From Talaromyces rugulosus (lineage: Eukaryota > Ascomycota > Eurotiomycetes > Eurotiales > Trichocomaceae), in assembly GCF_013368755.1 (NCBI RefSeq), contig NC_049564.1, positions 256,001-320,000 on the forward strand: a stretch of DNA of 64,000 bases, given 5' to 3'. Positions 55,956-64,000 of this stretch are shown piece after piece. The position numbers and the translations under genes were made by a program. The notes beneath the pieces are model-generated. The model did no database searches and was not told where the DNA came from. It saw only the letters and a list, made by a program, of their open reading frames with translations. The first letter of the stretch is position 1; every line of letters starts with the position of its first letter.

Positions 55956-56450
55956 GTTTTTGTTCAGAAATCTTTAAAATCTTGAACAACTCGAAAGTAG
56001 TGAGAGTTGGTTGGTTTAATGTTCACTTAGGAAGAATCAATGTAGGGACTTGAAAGAAACCCTTTTTTTTTAATGCAGAATTGTACAGTTATTTATGGGC
56101 AGCTTCGAGAACTGGACTCGGCATCCCACAGACATGTACAATATACACAGTTCATACAGTATGAGTAATGACTAACTTGCCTGATTGGCCACTATTACTG
56201 TGGAGATATCTATTCCATGACGCCACACAACATCCTGTTGCCCAATGGTATTTAATTATTTCAAGAAATGGGGCGCTTTAACGCTAATTCCGTTCCCCGA
56301 TTATTTGACACCCAATCAGCGGTCTGACCCCCAGAATTATAGCGTTGATCTTCTGGTTGTCCCAATTAGGTACGAAATGTTGAAAATATTCTAACTCAGT
56401 CCAGAGTCGCAATGACACATATTCTGCCTCAAAATATTCGTGATTTTTTG
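55956..56450. other. Intergenic, nothing recognised
   Basis: 495 bp AT-rich; upstream of the reductase and downstream of the minus-strand MFS gene. Confidence 0.4.
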
Positions 56451-57894
56451 TTAAACCTTTACCTTCCATTGCCATTTCCACTCTAAAATCGCCCACCTAG
56501 AGGTCATCACCCCAATCAGACCTAGGACCAAAATTCCAGCGTAGAAGCCTATTAGGGCCTGTGGCGTGGCATACTGGAGCAATTCCCCCCCTATAGGAAT
56601 TGTCAACAGCACCCCGAATGCGCCAACCATATAAATGGTTCCGTAGAACCGGCCATATTCATCCGTCCGGCACATTTGGCCGGCACAGACGGGAGCAAGT
56701 GATATCCAGCCGCCAGATCCAAACCCAAAGAGAGCAACGATGGCATAGAGGGCCGATGCGGAAGAGTGTGAGCCAACGGGTACCCAAACTGCTGCCATTG
56801 TGACGAGTGTGGCCAGAACGAGGAGCAACAAAACATTAAAACACCCCACCATGTCGGCCATGAAGCCAGGGATAGTGCGACCTAAAAAGGATGTGCTGTT
56901 CAAAACGGTGAGTACATAGAACTTCATGTCAGCGGGCAGTGGGCTTCCAGAACTGCCAGTAGAAGAGTATCGAATATACGTCGGCAGAAGAGCAGCACAT
57001 CCAAAGATGATGAACTCGAAGCTAAATACTGCAAGAGCCAAAAAAGACAACCGTGCAGATGCAAAAGCTCGAATATCCACCACCGCTTTAGGAGCGGCCG
57101 TGCTGCGCACCATTGGGAGTCGGCCACGAACAAGCATGATCCCAGCAAGGTAGCACGCGGCGGAAATGAACGCAATTATGCGCATTGACCATTCCCACCC
57201 ATAGTTGGGGAATGTATATCTCAGGAGTAGTGGGATTATGGCTCCTCCAGCACTGCTACCGCCCATACAGATACCACTCGCCAGTGCACGCCGCCGATGA
57301 AACCAATGACTGAGCACCGCAATTGCGACTGTTGTAACAATAGCCGATGAAAAGCCGCCCAGGATACTTAAGCAGAGTATAAAATGCCAGTATTCAGTGC
57401 ATTGTGCCAGTAAGATATAGGATAGGAAGCTGCCGGAAGTTCCCAGGATGAGTAGATATCTTGGGCCATACCGGTCAAACAGTGGGCCGACTTGCACACC
57501 GAGAAACAAGGTCAGAAAGACCAATATGGCTGATATCCAACCAACATCACTAAGAGTGTATGCGGACAGCTGGTGGGTGGCTATATAATCTTGAACTGTG
57601 CCGACTGTTTCCTGTACAATTAGGACCTCGTTTGTGCCTCGAAATCGGGCGAAAAGGGCACGTACGAGCAACTTGGAATCCAAAAGACGGAAACATGAGA
57701 AAAAAGGAGCCCATTACGCAGCTCCATGCTTGCCGGCCACCATCGGGGAACGTCCACGCGACACTCGTGTTCGTGCCATTATTGTCGGCGAGAATCGGGG
57801 CTTCGGCAATCTGCGGGTAATCATCGTGGTGGTCGTTGGGTGCGACTCGGAGACGAGCAACGTTTGTATCTTGGAGTTCAATAGTGGACTGCAT
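56451..57894 (-). CDS. MFS monocarboxylate-type transporter
   Basis: Twelve-helix carrier of 460 residues from exons 57894-57666 and 57604-56451 (61-nt intron that splits helix 1). The cytosolic N-terminus leads into AWTFPDGGRQAWSCVMGSF, the PDGGxxAW entry typical of fungal monocarboxylate-porter family members, then FGFQVALGTVQDYIATHQLS, GVQVGPLFDRYGPRYLLILG (motif A), ALASGICMGGSSAGGAIIPL (motif in helix 5) and MSCG-type LFGFGSGGWISLAPVC. Likely moves small carboxylates or related metabolites across the plasma membrane. It shares a 451-bp divergent promoter with a second, different member of the same family. Confidence 0.9.
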
Positions 57895-58345
57895 ATTTTG
57901 TCTATTTCAGGAAGTCGTAGCTTGGGGCAGATTCTGCGTACGAAAGAAAATTTAATAGCTCCAGAGTGAAAGGGTGGAGACGGGCAACTTATATGTCACA
58001 GGGCGCGGGGTCACTCTATCAGTCAATCTATCTATTCTCGACCCATATTACCATCCACTCACTCCATCAATTGATGTCTTCTCCAGCAACAATACCGGCT
58101 GGTTGAAGAACCGCACGAAATTTGAAGAGCAGCTTCTTCAAATGTTGTTTCCGCGGAACAGCTGTGAACAACCCGAGGTTCTATCCACAATCCTGCACTA
58201 TAACTGCATCGGGATGACCTCCGGGTCAGACTAGATGACTCACAAAAAAGGACTTCGTAATAAGCAAGCAAACCCCGCAAATTTTACATCACTCCATTTA
58301 TTCTCTAAACTCATACACCGTACATTATTATCCAAAATAAACCCA
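57895..58345. promoter_or_regulatory. Bidirectional promoter between two MFS carriers
   Basis: 451 bp separates the two ATGs of divergent monocarboxylate-type genes. No clear TATA box or matched activator site was identified by eye; co-regulation is an inference from layout. Confidence 0.45.
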
Positions 58346-59777
58346 ATGGACAATGAAATAGAACTCGCAGAGGCCACTGCGGCCGTAAGCGAGACTCAGC
58401 CAACTGAAACTTTGTGGGAAAAACTGTACGCCGAGTAGGGTCTGCTCCCATTTACCAAGGACTAATACGTCGTATAGACAACCATCCTTGATCGTCGCAG
58501 CTTCAACGGCACTTATTTTCACCGGGTGTGGCATCAATTTTGCATTTGGTGTCTACCAAGAACTCTATGACTCCATGGCAACCCAGCCCAACACACCGTT
58601 CACGGGTGCTAGCCCGGCTCAGATCGACTTGATCGGAACACTTTCGATATCTATGATGACTATAGGGGCCCCTTTCTCAACCTCGTGGGCAAAGATATAC
58701 TCACCAAGGACAGTCATCCTGGCCGGAGGACTGATTTTCTCTGTCGCCCTGGTGCTTGCTAGCTTTAGCCAGACGCTCTGGCAGTTTATTTTAACTCAGG
58801 GCTTACTTCTTGGTATTGGTACTTGTTTATCATACATGCCCTCGGTAACGGTAGCACCTACTTGGTTCACACGTCACCGTGGGCTGGCCATGGGCATTAT
58901 TCTTTCCGGGACTGGAATCGGCGGTGTTGCCTGGCCTCTCGCGCTGCGGTCGCTTATAGATCATGTAGGCTTTCGAAACGCACTTCGAGTTACTGGCGCC
59001 CTTTCTTTTGTTCTAACTTGGGTTTCTGGCTCATTTGTGCGCTGGCCAGCGAGTCATCTTGCACGCATCCAAGCCGAGAATTCTGCAAATTCCGCATCAG
59101 GTTTCTTCCAGCTACCAGTGGTAAACTGGCGTGTTGCACGTACTCGCAAATTCTTTGCCCATGCCCTTGGCGGTGCTCTTCAGGCAGCTGCATACTATAC
59201 TCCTGTTTTTTTCTTCGCATCGTATGCCCGCACACTGGGTTATTCACAAGCATCATCAGCAAACTTCATCGCGTTGTCCAATGCAGCAAATGCCATTGGT
59301 AAGATTGCAATTGGCTTCATGGCTGATCGATTGGGACGGCTCAACACTTTGCTTTTCACTACGTTTATTTCGGCGCTATCGGCCCTTGCATTCTGGCTCC
59401 CATCCTGCGTTTCAGCTACCCAGTCCGACGGCCGAGTCTTGTTTATCGTGTTTACGGTATTTTATGGGATTTTCGCATCGGCCTATGTTTCTCTGTTTCC
59501 CGCGAGCTTGGTCGAGTTGTTTGGCGTGCAGAATTTCGCCAGCGTTAATGGTTTGCTCTACATGCTGCGTGGAATGGCCACATTGATTGGTACGCCGGTG
59601 GCGGGCGTGTTGATTCGAAGTAATCAGCAGAATAGCCAGCCAAAGAACTATCAGAATACGAGTATAATGGTCGGTATTTTGCTTGTATCCGCTGCCGTTT
59701 CCGTCTTTTGGGTGAGGATCGAGGCTGTTTTGACAATGGAAGAAACTGGATCACGTAGGAGAAAGTGGTTAGTGTAG
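58346..59777 (+). CDS. MFS monocarboxylate-type transporter, second member
   Basis: Carrier of 462 residues from exons 58346-58434 and 58478-59777; the 43-nt intron (branch ggactaatac) is among the shortest in the window and is required, because the first frame stops at 58436. The N-terminus lacks the PDGG entry of its neighbour and reads EQPSLIVAASTALIFTGCGI then NFAFGVYQELYDSM. Later: APFSTSWAKIYSPRTVILAG, GLLLGIGTCLSYMPSVTVAP, AMGIILSGTGIGGVAWPLAL, GFMADRLGRLNTLLF. These fit the monocarboxylate-porter family but only distantly match the divergent gene next door, so the pair is not a recent duplication. Substrate unknown. Confidence 0.88.
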
Positions 59778-59988
59778 TCAACGGGCCATACTACCTAAAC
59801 GTCTATATAAACAGAAAGATTCCTCTCCTCTCTATTAAAAGTATGGGTCTACATTCTATGATTATTTTTCCTAGTTTGACATCGCCAAAACTACGTTTCC
59901 GAGACAGAAACACTAGTGCTCTAAATTCTCGTTATCACCAGTAGTTTGAATGCTCCACCACGCCCTAGATGCAAGTCTGCATCGGCAG

Positions 59989-61501
59989 TTACTCGCCTAT
60001 GTTCATGCCCCAAGTGTGTGAGATATCCAATTGTCCGAAAAAGTCCCAGATGTCATCTAACAGAAAATGAGGCGTTTCCCACGCTGGGAAGTGTCCGCCT
60101 CGGTCATGCATGTATCTTTTCTGCACATTGCCCGTTCTCTGTGCCCATTCTAATGGCTGAGTTTGAAATCCGGTTAGTTAGTTTTGCTTTACTGGAATGA
60201 GAATTACACAATATACTTACCGTTCGATACCATATATCAAGCGGAAATTCAGAAATTGCCATGGGTTGTTCCACCATGGGCAAATCATCGAACGCAGTGA
60301 GATTGAATGCCCCATTCTAGACATATAATCAGCATCGATGGAATATTATTAATATCACTAACATAAAATAACTCACCAAGGCGCCCTCCTTATACAACCG
60401 AAAAGTACTGTAAGGGCCTTGCATATAGTGCATCATAGTCCATGTAATGATCTCCTCCGGCGTCCACACACCAGGGTTGTCAACAACGGCGCTGACGGCA
60501 GCATAAATCCACATTGCCAACCCAACCGGGCTATCTGTCATCGCATGGGCAAGTCGAAGGGGCTGCGTCTGTTGAATCTGGCCGTATGCCCAATGCTTGT
60601 TGAAAAAGTTATCAAGCGAATTGATAACGTACGTCTCGTCGGCAGTTGTTGCATTTTTCTCATATCGCTCTCTATCCGATTGAGATGGGGAAACCACCCA
60701 AAAATTGTTCAGTCCGGCAAGAACATTTTCCGGGAAAAGGTGTGCTTGATAGCGCATAATAACCCCTCCAACGTCGCCGGCTTGGATGACATATTTTGTG
60801 TAGTTCAGTTGTATCATAAGAGCGTGGAAAGCCTGTGCTGCTTCGTAATCTCCAAATCCTGTAGTTATTGGCGCAGGAGAGAAAGCGAACCCTGGAATCG
60901 AGGGGGCGACCACATGGAACGCGGGCATAGTATCATTCGGCGGGTGGGTAAGAGAGTTGATGATATTTTCAACTTCAATAAAAGAGCCCGGCCATCCATG
61001 AATAAACAACAGGGGAACTGCATCGGCACGTGGGGATCGGTGATGCACAAAATGCAAAGGGATTGGTTCGAGGTACTGAGCTGTTGCACTCAACTTGACC
61101 GTAGTGGTGTACTGCTGTAAGCTGGAAAGAGAAAAATATATCGGAGTAAGTTTATTTTTCCAGGAATCCTCATGCTGTCCTCTTGATGGAAAGACGACCT
61201 ACTTTTGATTCAGGTGCTTTTCGACCTTGTCCCAATCATACTCATTTACCCAGTAATCGCGGATAGTTGTCGCGTTGTAGATCGAGGGCCCTTCAAGGGG
61301 GTCTGGCTCTTGAATCGGGGTTACAAACCGCGTCAGTGATGCTTTCAGTCTTGTATTATCGATGAATTCCTTCTCGACATTGACCACAAAAGGCCGGGGG
61401 CTCTCAGAAAAGTTCCACTGGAACGGTGCAGAAATGCTACCGTGTACGTGTCCGGCCAGTATCAACACACTCAAAAGAGGGACGCTGGATGGAAGCTTCA
61501 T
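59989..61501 (-). CDS. Secreted epoxide hydrolase (EHN plus alpha/beta-hydrolase)
   Basis: Enzyme of 435 residues opening epoxides to diols. Exons 61501-61203, 61121-60377, 60316-60221 and 60156-59989; all phases agree once the third intron uses acceptor ctcag at 60157. Signal peptide MKLPSSVPLLSVLILAGHVH. The N-terminal EHN region (about 25-115) includes FQWNFSESPRPFVV and WVNEYDWDKVEKHLNQ. Catalytic parts: oxyanion motif FIHGWPGSF (141-147), nucleophile Asp216 in VIQAGDVGGVI (canonical QGGDWG, so the Trp is Val), and His402 in DRGGHFPAWE. Microsomal-type fungal relatives often work on metabolite or host-derived epoxides. Secretion is inferred from the leader. It diverges from a drug-type MFS gene, sharing 914 bp. 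Confidence 0.9.
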
Positions 61502-62415
61502 TGTCAATGAATGACGGTATGCTTGATGAAAGGTATGTAAAGGAAGGTAGTGCCAGGGTTTGATATGAAAGTAACCACCATCAGCTAGAAACACAGAAGA
61601 GGAAAATTAGTCAAAGGAAGATTCTCGGCTTTTTATACAAGCCCTAATGCTGCCACTCCACGTGACTGGTTAATCCCAGATTATTAATGTTGGTGTTAAC
61701 CAACAAATCCTGTGTGCATTTCCAATCTTGGCAGTGGGGGTCCATATCAGGTTAGCGCGATCTGTTGCATTCCAAATGCGTCCGTCTGGGTCGTAGAGTA
61801 GAGTATTTGCTACTATATTTTCTTCTCAGGTTTTGCTTATGTCAAGTCATTTAGCTAGTATTCAAAACCTAGGATAGTGTTCAAAAGCCGGCTACCTCTG
61901 GCATATCCCCAAATCACTTCTTTCGCATCTCAAAACATCCAACGGGATTGTCAACGAGTTTTGCTATAAATGTTGGATATTTTCCTCATACGAGAATTCA
62001 ATCTTTTGTAAGCTTATGCGGCAAAAGAAATAGAACTGGCTGTGGCGAGGATAAATACAGCGCCCTAGACCGGGAGAGAAAGCCGGAACCGGCAATGTCA
62101 CAAATTCGAAAGTATGCGGTACCGTTCATTTTTAGTTGATCAGAAAAAAAGAGAGAGAAGTTTGGAGGCTTTTTTGGGCATTCTCCTTTAATGTCAGACT
62201 TTTTCAGAAAAGACAAATACATAAAACGAAGGATTATCGATGTATAGCGAGAAACACCGGCATCCGCCTACTACGCCGGTGGCCCACACTTGAGCCGGTA
62301 GCGGCCTCCAATTTCAATCTCCTACGACATATTTATACTGCTTTAATTCCGGTGCTTCTTTTGCAGAAATGACATATTTAGTGTTAGCCAAGCAATATTG
62401 GGTGTTAACGCGACA
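61502..62415. promoter_or_regulatory. Bidirectional promoter, epoxide hydrolase / MFS exporter
   Basis: 914 bp between divergent start codons. A minus-strand TATAAAA at 61632-61638 lies about 130 bp upstream of the epoxide hydrolase. Nothing else recognised. Confidence 0.45.
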
Positions 62416-64000
62416 ATGCCGGATTCAGGCCAGGTCAACACGGAAAAGCATGGCAACGAAGCCATCCCCTCAAAGGGCGAAGAGCAGCCGCAGGCACAAA
62501 ATGCCAATCCTCAGCTTGAGAAGCTGTCAGTATTTACCAAACACGAGAAACGGTCAATGGTTATGGTCGGGTCCTTGGCGAGCTTTTTCTCGCCGTTGTC
62601 ATCAAGTATTTATTTTCCGGCGTTGGACACAATCGCCACCGCTTTGAATCAACCGACGTCGAATATCGATATCACAGTTACAACTTACCTTGTGAGTGGA
62701 AAATTTGCGGCCGTTTATTGTTGCTAGACTATATCTAACAGCATGTCCCGACAGATTATGCAAGGTATTGCACCCATGTTAATTGCAGGGTTCTCCGACT
62801 CGGCAGGAAGACGACCTGCATACATCATCTGTTTCACTGTTTATCTAGCGGCCAACCTCGGTCTTGGCCTTCAAAATAGCTTTGCTGCTCTTTTGGTCCT
62901 TCGTTGTCTTCAAAGTGGAGGCAGTAGCGGTACGGTAGCACTGGCTAATGGGCTTGTTGGTGACTTGGTTTCTTCCTCTGAGCGCGGGGCATATATTGCA
63001 TTCTCTTCGCTTGGATCCATGTTAGGTCCTTCAATCTCGCCCATAATCGGTGGTTTGATTTCCCAATATCTAGAATGGCACTGGATTTTCTGGTTCCTTC
63101 TCATATTTTCAGGAGTATTTTTCGCTTTACTCTTTTTATTCTTACCAGAAACATGTCGGAAAGTGGTCGCAGACGGATCAATACCGCCACCTGCTCTGAA
63201 CTGGTCCCTAACTGACGCTATTCGATACCGGAGGCGTAAGAGCAAAGGAATTGTTCCAGATCCAGAGAAACTCGCCGAAGTCAGAAAGAACTACAGTTTT
63301 CGTATCCCCTCACCACTACCGACATTAAAGATCTGCCTTGACTTGGAAACGGCTCTGATACTATTGCCGATGGGGCTGATGTTTGCTGCTTTTTATGCAG
63401 TCATGACCGGCGCCACTACATCATTCCATGATATTTATCATTTCAACAACATCGAGACGGCGTTGATGTATGTTCCTATTGGCGCTGGAGGGATCGCATC
63501 TGCCTTCACGACCGGATATGTAGTAGACTGGAGGTATCGTGTAAACGCCAAAAAGGCCGATTTTCCAATCTTAAAAAACGTTCGGCAGGATTTGACTAAT
63601 TTCGATATTGAAAAAGCCAGGATGGAAGCCGCAATACCTGTCTACTATATCAGTGTTGCGGCAATGATAGCTTATGGCTGGGTTGTCGGGATAAAGGTTA
63701 ATTTGGCAGCTCCGGTCATTCTTTTATTTTTGGTCGGCTGGGGTTTGAACGCGATCTCACAGGTGTTGAGTGCATTGATGGTTGATCTCTGGCCAGACAG
63801 GGCTGCTGCTGCCACTGCAGCGAATAACTTGTTTCGTTGCGAGCTAGGAGCTGCTGCCTCGGCTGCAATCAGCCCCATGGGTGCAGCCATGGGCTGGGGA
63901 TGGGCATATACCACTCTAGGACTCATCGCTGTAGCAGCTTCGCCCAGTTTATGGTTTATCAAGACCCACGGCATGAAATTTCGACAGAAAAGATTGCGAA
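62416..64000 (+). CDS. MFS drug transporter (DHA1, quinidine/TPO-like), cut at the right edge
   Basis: Exporter of at least 507 residues from exons 62416-62691 and 62755 to the window end; no stop is reached. Features: Glu/Gln-rich N-terminus, KHEKRSMVMVGSLASFFSPL in helix 1, then SSSIYFPALDTIATALN, ITVTTYLIMQGIAPMLIAGF, motif A as GFSDSAGRRPAYI, VLRCLQSGGSSGTVALANGL in helix 4, and the helix 5 exporter motif LGSMLGPSISPIIGG. A central loop of about 60 residues is basic. The last visible residues (THGMKFRQKR) look like the C-terminal tail, so only a few codons are probably missing. The plasma-membrane export role is inferred from family; adjacency to the epoxide hydrolase suggests handling of a shared compound. 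Confidence 0.9.

Noticed and set aside
1..64000. tRNA, rRNA, CRISPR arrays, operons, bacterial terminators
   Set aside because: None seen; intron-rich genes show a eukaryotic nuclear origin, so prokaryote-type features are not expected. I could not run a tRNA search, so a missed tRNA is possible.
1..64000. Complete transposon or viral element
   Set aside because: No transposase, reverse transcriptase or long terminal repeats were recognised in any frame; the only candidate is the weak inverted pair at 51746-52047.

Overview
The window looks like nuclear DNA of a filamentous ascomycete (Pezizomycotina). Nearly every gene is cut by short introns of about 43-100 nt with GT..AG ends and ctaac-type branch points, intergenic DNA is AT-rich, and the families are typical of such fungi: Zn2Cys6 regulators, a Pth11-type receptor, MFS carriers, P450s, BTB proteins, CVNH lectins and a GH18 chitinase. 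I cannot name the species. Gene models below were joined by hand from reading frames and splice motifs; unless stated, exon sums are multiples of three.

Layout. 1-11 kb: aspartic-peptidase pseudogene, a P450 without a findable start codon, a glycine-zipper/CVNH protein, a coiled-coil protein divergent from an Hsp70-like gene whose first intron lacks its donor, and two BTB loci (one clearly broken). 11-24 kb: gene-poor DNA with a Pth11-like receptor, an orphan 234-aa protein, an 82-aa single-pass membrane protein, a Zn2Cys6 regulator and a ubiquitin C-terminal hydrolase. 23-27.5 kb: a GPI-anchored Pro-rich wall protein with tandem repeats, then a secreted CVNH lectin containing an 11-nt micro-exon. 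28.8-36.3 kb: sugar transporter convergent with a Zn2Cys6 regulator, a half P450 pseudogene, and a drug-type MFS. 36.7-46.8 kb: APH-type kinase, secreted carboxylesterase, TesB thioesterase and a Zn2Cys6 regulator. 47-50.3 kb: a free-standing alpha/beta hydrolase of the kind usually fused to fungal NLRs, a Cys-motif protein of unknown family and a dienelactone-hydrolase-like enzyme. 53-64 kb: GH18 chitinase, PRISE-type reductase, a divergent pair of monocarboxylate-type MFS carriers, a secreted epoxide hydrolase divergent from a drug MFS that runs off the right edge.

How the genes may work together: the right-hand block (reductase, epoxide hydrolase, three exporters/carriers) and the 28.8-36 kb block (two carriers, a regulator, a P450 relic) look like accessory uptake or detoxification/metabolite modules, but no backbone synthase (PKS, NRPS, terpene cyclase) is present. 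The four clear or probable pseudogenes and the long empty stretches also suggest an accessory, fast-evolving chromosome region.
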